The notes under the pieces were generated by a model. The model was given only the letters and a program-made list of their open reading frames with translations. It made no database searches and was not told the DNA's origin. DNA of 9,485 bases from Dermatophilaceae bacterium. Its GTDB lineage: Bacteria > Actinomycetota > Actinomycetes > Actinomycetales > Dermatophilaceae. The stretch is from contig JABFXB010000141.1 of assembly GCA_013361975.1 (NCBI GenBank), positions 1-9,485 of the forward strand, written 5' to 3'. Both the position numbers and the translations under genes were made by a program. Shown piece by piece: positions 1 through 6,664 of this stretch. The number at the start of each line of letters is the position of its first letter. Within the stretch, counting starts at the first letter, position 1.

Positions 1-875
1 GTGCTGATGAAGATGGTGTCGCGGGCGAGGTTGACCTCGCGTCGGTAGCGGACGGCATACGTGAAGATGTTCTGCGCCGTCGGCAGGGCCGCCGTCACGA
101 CGACGGCGAAGAGGGCCTCTCGGCGCAGACCGAGGGCGAGGCCCACTCCGAGCGCGACGGCCGGCATGAACAGGATCTTGAGCCCGACGATGGTCCAGAC
201 GTGCCCGGCCCCCTGCCCGGTCGCCGGTCGTGGGCCGCGGCGCAGCGAGATGCCGAACGCGACGAGCATCGAGGGCACCGCCATGGCGCCGAGCAGGTCG
301 ATCGGCGCGGCCGCGACCCGCGGCAGGTCGATGTGGAACACCGCGATGAGCAGACCCGCGACGGCGCCCAGGGTGATGGGGTTGCTGAACATCCGGCGGA
401 GACTGCGCAGCAGCGTCGGTCGCTCGCCACGGGCATCGCTGTCGAAGAGCGCCATGTAGACCGGCGTGATGATGAGCAGCTGCATGAGCAGGGTCGGCGC
501 CACCCAGGCGACGTCGCCGAGCACGTAGAGCGCGATCGGGATGCCGAGGTTGCCCGCGTTGACATATGCCGCCGAGAGGCTCCCGATGAGGCGTGACCCG
601 AGTCCCTCTCCCGCCCAACGGAACCGGGCAACCAGCGCGTAGAGGCCGACCACGGCTGCGAAGCTGATGAGCGACGTCACGAGGTTCGCCGACAGCACGG
701 CGTCGAGCGAGGTGCGCTGCATGACGGTGAGCAGCAGGGCCGGTGACGCGACGTGGAAGGCCAGCCGCGAGAGGTTGACCTGGGCCGACTCGTCGAGGAT
801 GCGCCGGTGCGCGAGGAACCAGCCGACGGCGACGATGACCGCGATCGTCGCGAAACCCTCGAGGACCCCGACCAT
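1..875 (-). CDS. AEC family transporter (auxin efflux carrier-like permease), C-terminus cut by window edge
   Basis: Integral membrane permease of the AEC family, which exports or exchanges small organic anions; the substrate cannot be told from sequence. 291 codons are visible with no stop before the edge. Family members are usually about 300-320 residues, so only the extreme C-terminus is missing. Hydrophobic segments run the whole length, for example residues 7-22, 62-83 and 125-144. Residues 105-113 read NAGNLGIPI, the family's conserved Asn/Gly/Pro stretch in an early helix. LPTAQNIFTYA (264-274) matches the conserved segment near the C-terminus. A charged loop (about 145-162) divides the two five-helix halves. 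The ATG at 875 has an AGGA Shine-Dalgarno (884-887 on the plus strand) 8 bases upstream, which supports this start. It diverges from the LOG-like gene across 90 bases; no functional link is evident. The family call is firm and the substrate unknown. Confidence 0.9.
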   Translation of the reverse strand, partial: MVGVLEGFATIAVIVAVGWFLAHRRILDESAQVNLSRLAFHVASPALLLTVMQRTSLDAVLSANLVTSLISFAAVVGLYALVARFRWAGEGLGSRLIGSLSAAYVNAGNLGIPIALYVLGDVAWVAPTLLMQLLIITPVYMALFDSDARGERPTLLRSLRRMFSNPITLGAVAGLLIAVFHIDLPRVAAAPIDLLGAMAVPSMLVAFGISLRRGPRPATGQGAGHVWTIVGLKILFMPAVALGVGLALGLRREALFAVVVTAALPTAQNIFTYAVRYRREVNLARDTIFIS

Positions 876-965
876 GCGACCGATCCTGTCAGCGAGGGTG
901 CGACGCGTGGCGGCCGGGTCCGCTCCTCGATCACCCGCGGCGCCAGGCGGGGCAGGATGGGGCAC
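876..965. promoter_or_regulatory. Divergent intergenic region between the AEC permease and LOG-like genes
   Basis: These 90 bases must hold both start regions. What can be seen is a pair of AGGA Shine-Dalgarno sequences, each 8 bases from its start codon: 954-957 for the plus-strand gene and 884-887 (as TCCT) for the minus-strand gene. No convincing -10/-35 pair or operator palindrome could be read by eye. The promoter role is inferred from gene orientation only. Confidence 0.4.
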
Positions 966-2090
966 ATGGAGATCGAGACGCTCGAGGAGTTCGACGACCA
1001 CCTCGGGTCGGAGGCACCGCTGCGCGGGCTCAGGCTGCAGGACCTCGACCTCACCGGCTATGCCGACCGCCTCGCCGCCCGGGGCGACCTCACCGGACTC
1101 GTGGTGCTGGGCGGCGACGTCCCACTGGCCGAGGCCGAGGTGCTGCTGCGCGGTGGGGCGATCCTCTTCCCCGGCGTCGCCGAGGCACCGGTCGACCCGT
1201 GGCGCGGCCTCTACCTCCCGTCGGACCTCTACGCGGGGCTCGAGGACGGCTACGCCGCGACTCCCGACGCGAAGGCGTACGCGTGGTTCGTCGACGCGAG
1301 GCTGCGCACCGACGCGTACTGCACCCTCGTCCGGGCGATCCACGACGACTCGGTGACCGACGACCTCGACGAGTTCGTCCAGGGCCGGTCGGTCGTCGGC
1401 ATCATGGGCGGCCATGCGCTGCAACGCGACTCGCCCTCGTATGCCGGAGCGGCCGGACTTGGCCACGCGCTCGCCGAGGAGGGCTACCTCGTCGCGACGG
1501 GCGGAGGCCCCGGAGCGATGGAGGCCGCGAACCTGGGTGCTCTCTGCCGCAGCGCGGACGCCGTCGGCGAGGCCGTGGCCCGCATCGCGCCGGTGCCGAG
1601 CTTCCGGCCGGACGTCAGTGCCTGGGCAGCCGGCGCGCTGGTGGCCCGTCAGGCCCTCGTCGGCGACGAGCCGGCCGCGACCACCGACACTCTCGGCCCG
1701 ACCGCCCGTTCACTCGGCATCCCGACGTGGTTCTACGGCCACGAGCCGCCGAACGTCTTCTGCGACGTCATCGCGAAGTACTTCTCGAACGCGATCCGTG
1801 AGGAGGGCCTGCTGGCCCGGTCCGACGCCGGCATCGTGGTGCTCGACGGCGCGGCGGGCACGGTCCAGGAGATCTTCCAGGCGGTGACGCCCCTCTTCTA
1901 CGCCGCCGACGACGCGCCCCTGCCGCCGCTCGTCCTCGTCGGGCGGGAGCACTGGACCGAGCGCGTGCCCGTGTGGTCTGCCATCACGGCCATGGCGGCG
2001 GGTCGCCCGATGGAGCAGGCGATCCACCTCGTCGACACCATCGACGACGTCCTCCCCCTCCTCCCGCCGCTCGACCGCGTCAGGAACTGA
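966..2090 (+). CDS. Large LOG-like family protein (lysine-decarboxylase fold, putative nucleotide N-glycosidase)
   Basis: A 374-residue protein whose C-terminal two-thirds (about 140-374) has the Rossmann-like fold of LOG / 'lysine decarboxylase-like' proteins. Characterised members cleave nucleoside 5'-monophosphates to base plus ribose 5-phosphate. VVGIMGGHA (143-151) is the first strand-loop, GGGPGAMEAANLGA (179-192) the glycine-rich phosphate loop, and LDGAAGTVQEIFQ (293-305) occupies the place of the classic PGGxGTxxE motif. The catalytic Glu (E302) and GT are kept, but Pro-Gly-Gly is replaced by Asp-Gly-Ala. The first 140 residues are a separate N-terminal region with no motif I recognise, as in large LOG types such as E. 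coli PpnN. ATG 966 was chosen because AGGA lies 8 bases upstream; an in-frame ATG at 957 is possible, and starts further upstream would overlap the divergent gene. Enzyme activity is inferred from family, and substrate is unknown. Confidence 0.83.
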   Translation: MEIETLEEFDDHLGSEAPLRGLRLQDLDLTGYADRLAARGDLTGLVVLGGDVPLAEAEVLLRGGAILFPGVAEAPVDPWRGLYLPSDLYAGLEDGYAATPDAKAYAWFVDARLRTDAYCTLVRAIHDDSVTDDLDEFVQGRSVVGIMGGHALQRDSPSYAGAAGLGHALAEEGYLVATGGGPGAMEAANLGALCRSADAVGEAVARIAPVPSFRPDVSAWAAGALVARQALVGDEPAATTDTLGPTARSLGIPTWFYGHEPPNVFCDVIAKYFSNAIREEGLLARSDAGIVVLDGAAGTVQEIFQAVTPLFYAADDAPLPPLVLVGREHWTERVPVWSAITAMAAGRPMEQAIHLVDTIDDVLPLLPPLDRVRN

Positions 2091-2122
2091 GCACTCGACC
2101 CTCACTCCCAGTCGAGTGCTCA
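2088..2122. terminator. Bidirectional terminator-like inverted repeat between convergent genes
   Basis: A perfect 12-bp inverted repeat, TGAGCACTCGAC (2088-2099) and GTCGAGTGCTCA (2111-2122), is separated by an 11-base loop. The TGA stop codon of the LOG-like gene is the first three bases of the left arm. On the plus strand the stem is followed by GTTT, a weak T tract. It lies between two convergent genes and could stop transcription in both directions. A second small hairpin, CGACC-7-GGTCG (2128-2144), sits directly after the prpE stop. Terminator function is inferred from structure and location. Confidence 0.6.
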
Positions 2123-2144
2123 GTTTCCGACCACTGGTAGGTCG

Positions 2145-4067
2145 TCAGGCGGGGTGGGCGGGGCGCAGCACCGGAGCGAGGGTGTCGAGCACCGACGCGT
2201 CCTCGATCGTGGCCGGCACCGCGGCCTCCTTGCCGTCAGCCATCTCACGCATCGTCTTGCGCAGGATCTTGCCCGAGCGCGTCTTGGGCAGCGCGGCCAC
2301 GATGTCGACGCGGTGCAGCGCAGCGACCGCGCCGACCTCCGACCGGACGCGCGCCACGAGCTCGCGTCGGATGCGCTCGCCGTCGCCCTGGGCGTCGACG
2401 CCGGACTTCAGCACGACGAGGGCTCGGGGGACCTGCCCCTTGAGGTCGTCGTGGACGCCGATGACGGCGCACTCGGCGACGGCCTCGTGCCCGGCGAGCG
2501 CGGCCTCGAGCGACCCCGTCGAGAGGCGGTGGCCGGCGACGTTGAGCACGTCGTCGGTGCGTCCCATGACGAAGAGGTAGCCGTCCTCGTCGAGGTACCC
2601 GCCGTCGCCGGTCAGGTAGTAGCCGGGGTGGGCCGACAGGTAGGAGCTGACGTAGCGGTCGTCGTCGCCCCAGAGCGTCGGCAGGGTGCCGGGAGGCATC
2701 GGCAGCTTGATGCAGATCGCGCCCTCGACCCCGGCCCCGACCGGCTGGCCGGCACCGTCGAGCACCTGCACGTCGTAGCCCGGGACGGCGACCGTCGGCG
2801 AGCCGGCCTTGATCGGCAACAGCTCGATCCCCTTGGGGTTGCAGGCGATCGGCCAGCCGGTCTCGGTCTGCCACCAGTTGTCGATGACGGGTTTCCCGAG
2901 CGCGGCCGACGCCCACTCGTAGGTGTCGGGGTCGAGCCGTTCGCCCGCGAGGAAGAGCGCCCGGAAGCGGGAGAGGTCGTGCTCGGCGAGCCTCGAGGCG
3001 GTCGAGTCCTCCTTCTTGATGGCCCGGAAGGCGGTCGGTGCCGTGAAGAGGCAGACGGCGCCGTACTCGGCGATGACCCGCCAGAACGCCCCGGCGTCAG
3101 GGGTGCCCACGGGCTTGCCCTCGTAGAGCACCGTCGTCGCACCGGTGAGCAGCGGTGCGTAGACGATGTAGGAGTGGCCCACGACCCAGCCGACGTCGCT
3201 CGCGGTGAACATCGTCTCGCCCGGCGCCACGTCGTAGAGGTTCGCCATCGACCAGCGCAGCGCGACGGCATACCCGCCGCTGTCGCGGTAGATGCCCTTC
3301 GGTTTCCCGGTGGTGCCCGAGGTGTAGAGGATGTAGAGCGGGTCGGTGGCCGCGACGGTCACGCAGTCGGCGGGCTCGGCATCGGCGTAGACCTCGTCCC
3401 AGGTCATCTCCTCCCAGTCCGTGTCGCGCTCGCCGACGGCGGCCGGGGACTGCTCGCGCTGCAGGACGATGACCGACTCGGGCTTGTGGCTGCTGCGGTC
3501 GAGAGCGGCATCGAGCATCGGCTTGTACTCGACGATGCGGGACGGCTCGACGCCACAGCTCGCCGACACGACGACCTTGGGCTCCGCGTCCTCGAGCCGC
3601 GCGGCCAGCTCCTGCGGGGCGAAGCCGCCGAAGACCACCGAGTGGATGGCACCGAGTCGCGCGCACGCGAGCATCGCGACGACCGCCTCGGGGACCATCG
3701 GCATGTAGATGACGACGCGGTCGCCCTTCTCGACGCCCAGCCCGGCCAGGGCGCCGGCGAACCGCGACACGCGGTCGAGCAGGTCGGCATACGTCAGCGT
3801 CGCCTTGCTGCCCGTCACCGGCGAGTCGTAGTGCACGGCCGGCTGGTCACCTCGCCCCGCGGCGACGTGCCGGTCCAGGGCGTTGAAGCACACGTTGAGC
3901 TCGGCGTCGGGGTACCAGCGGTAGAACGGTGGCCGCGAGTCGTCGAGGATGCGCGTGGGCGGCGTCACCCAGTCGATGGCCTGCGCGGCGTCGCGCCAGA
4001 AGCCCTCGGGGTCGGTCAGGCTCGCGTCGTGGACCTTCCGGTATGCCGTCTCAGCGCCGTCGCTCAT
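2145..4067 (-). CDS. prpE: Propionyl-CoA synthetase-type acyl-CoA ligase
   Basis: Cytoplasmic AMP-forming ligase that activates a short-chain carboxylate (propionate most likely; acetate possible) to acyl-CoA through an acyl-adenylate. The 640-residue protein is close to the usual PrpE/ACSS3 length of about 630. Its N-terminus (DPEGFWRDAAQAIDW, 19-33) aligns with the PrpE pattern from memory. Adenylation motifs in order: YTSGTTGKPKG (248-258), DNWWQTETG (396-404), YLTGD (484-488), GRTDDVLNVAGHRL (502-515) and KTRSGKILR (595-603). K600 is the catalytic lysine that is acetylated in relatives to switch activity off. ATG 4067 lies 4 bases after the stop of the upstream MFS gene, implying cotranscription and probably coupled translation. 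A GTG at 4100 would add 11 residues and overlap the MFS gene, so it is less likely. No methylcitrate-cycle or propionyl-CoA carboxylase genes are in the window, so the fate of the product is unknown. Confidence 0.88.
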   Translation of the reverse strand: MSDGAETAYRKVHDASLTDPEGFWRDAAQAIDWVTPPTRILDDSRPPFYRWYPDAELNVCFNALDRHVAAGRGDQPAVHYDSPVTGSKATLTYADLLDRVSRFAGALAGLGVEKGDRVVIYMPMVPEAVVAMLACARLGAIHSVVFGGFAPQELAARLEDAEPKVVVSASCGVEPSRIVEYKPMLDAALDRSSHKPESVIVLQREQSPAAVGERDTDWEEMTWDEVYADAEPADCVTVAATDPLYILYTSGTTGKPKGIYRDSGGYAVALRWSMANLYDVAPGETMFTASDVGWVVGHSYIVYAPLLTGATTVLYEGKPVGTPDAGAFWRVIAEYGAVCLFTAPTAFRAIKKEDSTASRLAEHDLSRFRALFLAGERLDPDTYEWASAALGKPVIDNWWQTETGWPIACNPKGIELLPIKAGSPTVAVPGYDVQVLDGAGQPVGAGVEGAICIKLPMPPGTLPTLWGDDDRYVSSYLSAHPGYYLTGDGGYLDEDGYLFVMGRTDDVLNVAGHRLSTGSLEAALAGHEAVAECAVIGVHDDLKGQVPRALVVLKSGVDAQGDGERIRRELVARVRSEVGAVAALHRVDIVAALPKTRSGKILRKTMREMADGKEAAVPATIEDASVLDTLAPVLRPAHPA

Positions 4068-4071
4068 GCCC

Positions 4072-5427
4072 TCACTCTGCCGTCGCGCCCTCCACGACAC
4101 CAGAGCCGTTGCGCCGAGATGTCGCCTCAGCGGGACGAGCGGTACGGATCGCGACGCACATCACAGCAGCCAGGAGGCAGAGGACCGCGGCGGCGTACCA
4201 CGCGAGGTCGTAGGTGCCGAGCTGGTCGCGGACGAGGCCGGCGCCGAGCGCAGCGACCGCGGCGCCGAGCTGGTGCGAGGCGAAGACCCACCCGAAGACG
4301 ATCGGGGCACGCTCGCCGAACGCGCTGCGGCACAGGGCGATCGTCGGCGGCACGGTCGCGACCCAGTCGAGGCCGTAGAACAGGATGAAGGCGAGCATGT
4401 TGACGTGCATGTGGTCGCTGAAGAGCGACGGCAGCAGGAAGAGCGACGCACCGCGCAGCGTGTAGTAGGAGGCGAGCAGCACGCGCGCGTCGACCCGGTC
4501 GGTGAGCCAGCCCGAGAAGATCGTGCCCCCGACGTCGAAGACGCCGACGAGGGCGAGCAGGCCGGCGGCAGTCGTCGTCGGCATGCCGTGGTCGTGCGCG
4601 GCGGGGATGAAGTGAGTGCCCACGAGGCCGTTGGTCGACATGCCGCAGACGGCGAAGCTGCCGACGAGGAGCCAGAACACCCCGGTGCGGGCGGCGTCGC
4701 GCAGCGTGCCGAGGGCGAGGTGGACGGGGTGCCCGGTCGGGCGCGGTGCGCGGGCCACCGACGTGCCGACGGGGGCGCCGTAGGCGGTGAGGCCGAGCAC
4801 GCTCGGGTGGTCGTGCAGCTTCCACAGCACGAGGGGCACCACGGTCAGGGCTGCGGCGGCGGTCGCGATCGCCGCCGAGCGCCACCCGTGGTGCTCCGCC
4901 AGCCACGCGAGCACGGGCAGGAAGACGAGCTGGCCGGTGGCACCGGCCGCGGTGAGGATGCCGGTGACGAGGCCGCGACGCGCGACGAACCACCGGCCGG
5001 TGACCGTGGCGACGAGGCCCATCGACATGGCGCCCGTGCCCATCCCGACGACCAGGCCCCAGCAGAGCACAAGCTGCCACGACTGGGTCATCCAGATCGG
5101 CAGCAGCGAGCCGAGGCTGACCAGCCCGAGCGCGATCGCGATGACCCGCTGGATGCCGAGGCGCTCCATGAGGGCCGCCGAGAAGGGTGCGGCCAGGCCG
5201 AAGAGCACGAGGTTCACCGAGACGGCGCCCCCGATGACGCCCATCGGCCAGCCGAACTCCTCGTGGAGCGGGGTCATGAGGACGCCGGGCGTCGAACGGA
5301 AGCCGGCGGCGCCGATGATCGTGAGGAAGGTGACGACGGCGACCCACCACGCGGGGTGGATGCGGCGGGTCTGCGAGGGCGCGTCGACGGCGCTGTCGGT
5401 GAGGGTCACGGGGCAACTCTGCGGCAT
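4072..5427 (-). CDS. MFS transporter, monocarboxylate-porter-like
   Basis: A 451-residue inner-membrane transporter with about 12 hydrophobic segments, the first at about 26-42 (WWVAVVTFLTIIGAAGF). RWFVARRGLVTGILTAAGATG (145-165) resembles the loop 4-5 region of the monocarboxylate/oxalate-formate branch of MFS. GWLTDRVDAR (306-315) is the second-half copy of the loop 2-3 MFS signature. A hydrophilic loop (about 204-240) splits the halves, and the C-terminal tail (430-451) is cytoplasmic-looking. It lies 4 bases upstream of prpE on the same strand and diverges from a GlxA-type regulator, so import of the acid that the synthetase activates is the natural inference; no residue proves the substrate. 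The ATG has no visible Shine-Dalgarno and may be read from a leaderless or very short leader. GTG 5409 (residue 7) is an alternative start. Confidence 0.88.
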   Translation of the reverse strand: MPQSCPVTLTDSAVDAPSQTRRIHPAWWVAVVTFLTIIGAAGFRSTPGVLMTPLHEEFGWPMGVIGGAVSVNLVLFGLAAPFSAALMERLGIQRVIAIALGLVSLGSLLPIWMTQSWQLVLCWGLVVGMGTGAMSMGLVATVTGRWFVARRGLVTGILTAAGATGQLVFLPVLAWLAEHHGWRSAAIATAAAALTVVPLVLWKLHDHPSVLGLTAYGAPVGTSVARAPRPTGHPVHLALGTLRDAARTGVFWLLVGSFAVCGMSTNGLVGTHFIPAAHDHGMPTTTAAGLLALVGVFDVGGTIFSGWLTDRVDARVLLASYYTLRGASLFLLPSLFSDHMHVNMLAFILFYGLDWVATVPPTIALCRSAFGERAPIVFGWVFASHQLGAAVAALGAGLVRDQLGTYDLAWYAAAVLCLLAAVMCVAIRTARPAEATSRRNGSGVVEGATAE

Positions 5428-5480
5428 ACGGGGTCGGCGACGCGAGTGGCCCGACGGACAATGTGTGAAAGAATCCGGCC
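5428..5480. promoter_or_regulatory. Divergent promoter/operator region between MFS and GlxA-type regulator genes
   Basis: Only 53 bases separate the two start codons, so both promoters and any operator must overlap here or reach into coding sequence. AAGAAT (5469-5474), a -10-like hexamer, ends 6 bases before the regulator ATG, the spacing expected of a leaderless actinobacterial transcript; no Shine-Dalgarno is seen. A short inverted repeat, GTCGG (5433-5437) / CCGAC (5451-5455), is centred near 5444 and could be an operator half-site pair. Arms of 5 bases are short in GC-rich DNA, so this is weak. The regulator probably binds here, by analogy with other divergent AraC-type pairs. Confidence 0.4.
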
Positions 5481-6494
5481 ATGACCCGGACGCCGACCTC
5501 CCGGCCCCACCTCGTCGTCGTGCTCGCGCTCGACACCGTCATCGCCTTCGAGCTCGGGCTCGCCCACCGCTTCCTCGCCTCGTCAGCCCTCGACCCGGGC
5601 TGGCCCGGCGAGCCGACAGGCTCCGCACCGCCCTACGACGTGCGGATGGTGACGGTCGACGACGGACCGGTCCGGACCTCCGCCGGCTACCAGGCGCTGC
5701 CGACCGACCCCAGCTCCCTTGTCGCACAGGCTGACACGATCGTCATCCCCGGGATCAACGGCTCGATCATCCACGACGGCGTGCTCCCTGACGCCCTCGT
5801 CCGGCTGGCCGCCACCGCACGGCCCGACGCGCGCTGGGTGTCGATCTGCACCGGCGCGTTCGTGCTCGCAGCCCTCGGCAAGCTCGACGGCCGGGAGGCC
5901 ACCACCCACTGGTGCCACGTGGACGCGTTCCAGCGGCTCTTCCCGCAGGTTCGGTTGACTCCGGACGTGCTCTACGTCGACCACGGCGACGTTCTCACCT
6001 CGGCCGGCAACGCAGCCGGCATCGACCTGCTGCTGCACGTGCTGCGTTCCGACCACGGCACCGAGGCGGCCAACCGGGTGGCGCGCGGCGCCGTCGTCGC
6101 GCCGTGGCGAGCCGGCGGGCAGGCCCAGTTCATCGACCGGCCCGTGCCCGACGAGTCCGACGCGGGCACCGGGCCGACCCGGGCGTGGGCGCTCGAGCGG
6201 CTCGGCCAGCCGCTCTCGCTCGCCGACCTGGCCCGGCACGCCGGGATGAGCGTGCGCACCTTCACCCGCCGGTTCCGCGAGGAGACCGGCGAGACGGCCG
6301 TGACGTGGCTGAACCGGGCCCGCGTCGACCGGGCCCGGCACCTGCTCGAGACGACCGACCTGCCCGTCGACCGGGTCGCCGCCGACGCCGGGTTCGGCAC
6401 GACTGCCTCGCTGCGCCAGCAGCTGGCGGCCGCGGTCGGGCTCTCGCCCCTCGCCTACCGCCGCACCTACCGCGAGCCCCACCCCGCCGCCTGA
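5481..6494 (+). CDS. GlxA family transcriptional regulator (DJ-1/PfpI-like domain + AraC-type HTH)
   Basis: A 337-residue DNA-binding regulator. Residues about 10-190 form a class I glutamine-amidotransferase-like (DJ-1/PfpI) sensor domain: VIPGINGS (88-95), the nucleophile-elbow segment SICTGAFVLAALGKLDG (121-137) with Cys123, TTHW (141-144), and GNAAGIDLLLHVL (176-188). Residues about 234-330 are a tandem helix-turn-helix AraC domain: LSLADLARHAGMSVRTFTRRF (245-265) is the first helix-turn-helix, and VDRVAADAGFGTTASLRQQL (296-315) with the LSPLAYRRTYR ending (321-331) is the second. In this family the N-terminal domain normally senses a ligand rather than catalysing a reaction. It is transcribed away from the MFS-prpE pair, which is its most likely target. 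An in-frame TGA at 5466 rules out a longer N-terminus, so ATG 5481 is well supported. The ligand and whether it activates or represses are unknown. Confidence 0.9.
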   Translation: MTRTPTSRPHLVVVLALDTVIAFELGLAHRFLASSALDPGWPGEPTGSAPPYDVRMVTVDDGPVRTSAGYQALPTDPSSLVAQADTIVIPGINGSIIHDGVLPDALVRLAATARPDARWVSICTGAFVLAALGKLDGREATTHWCHVDAFQRLFPQVRLTPDVLYVDHGDVLTSAGNAAGIDLLLHVLRSDHGTEAANRVARGAVVAPWRAGGQAQFIDRPVPDESDAGTGPTRAWALERLGQPLSLADLARHAGMSVRTFTRRFREETGETAVTWLNRARVDRARHLLETTDLPVDRVAADAGFGTTASLRQQLAAAVGLSPLAYRRTYREPHPAA

Positions 6495-6497
6495 CCC

Positions 6498-6632
6498 GTC
6501 GAGAGGCCACGAGTGGCCCCCTCCCCAACGTCGAGAGGCCACGAGTGGCCCCCTCCCGCGGGTCGAAAGGCCACGAGTGGCCGGCCACAACTGGCCTCTC
6601 GACTGCCGCAGGGGGCCACAAGTGGCCTCGAC
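6498..6632. repeat. Array of five palindromic 21-bp repeats (three direct, two inverted)
   Basis: Units 1-3 begin at 6498, 6530 and 6562, exactly 32 bp apart. Each reads GTCGAGA (GTCGAAA in unit 3) followed by GGCCACGAGTGGCC, itself a 6-bp palindrome with a 2-base centre. The two 11-bp spacers are related, both starting CCCTCCC. Unit 4 (6583-6603) is an inverted copy that abuts unit 3 with no gap and has three changes in the core. Unit 5 (6614-6632) is also inverted and lacks two bases outside the core. The array fills most of the 170-base gap between two convergent genes and has no coding potential I can support. A REP/BIME-like element or composite bidirectional terminator fits best. No similar unit was seen elsewhere in the window. 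Confidence 0.85.
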
Positions 6633-6664
6633 GGTTGGGGTTTGAGGTGAGGGTGTCGCGGGGG

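Noticed and set aside
753..965. Upstream extension of the LOG-like protein from the ATG at 753
   Set aside because: It would overlap the first 41 codons of the divergent AEC gene and lacks a Shine-Dalgarno advantage. ATG 966 has AGGA at ideal spacing.
2145..4067. Acetyl-CoA synthetase (acsA) instead of prpE
   Set aside because: The length and the N-terminal DPEGFWRDAAQAIDW segment fit the PrpE/ACSS3 group better. Acetate use cannot be excluded, so substrate is stated as likely only.
4068..4100. GTG 4100 as prpE start
   Set aside because: It adds 11 Arg-rich residues not expected for PrpE and overlaps the MFS gene by 29 bases. ATG 4067 follows the MFS stop closely.
2154..4388. 744-codon open frame on the plus strand opposite prpE
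   Set aside because: It is antisense to a clear propionyl-CoA synthetase, its translation is Arg/Asp/Gly/Val-rich with no domain, and such shadows are normal opposite genes with GC-rich third positions.
6498..6632. CRISPR array
   Set aside because: Period and repeat length look superficially right, but spacers are only 11 bp and similar to each other, each unit is a strong palindrome, the last two units are inverted, and no cas gene is near.
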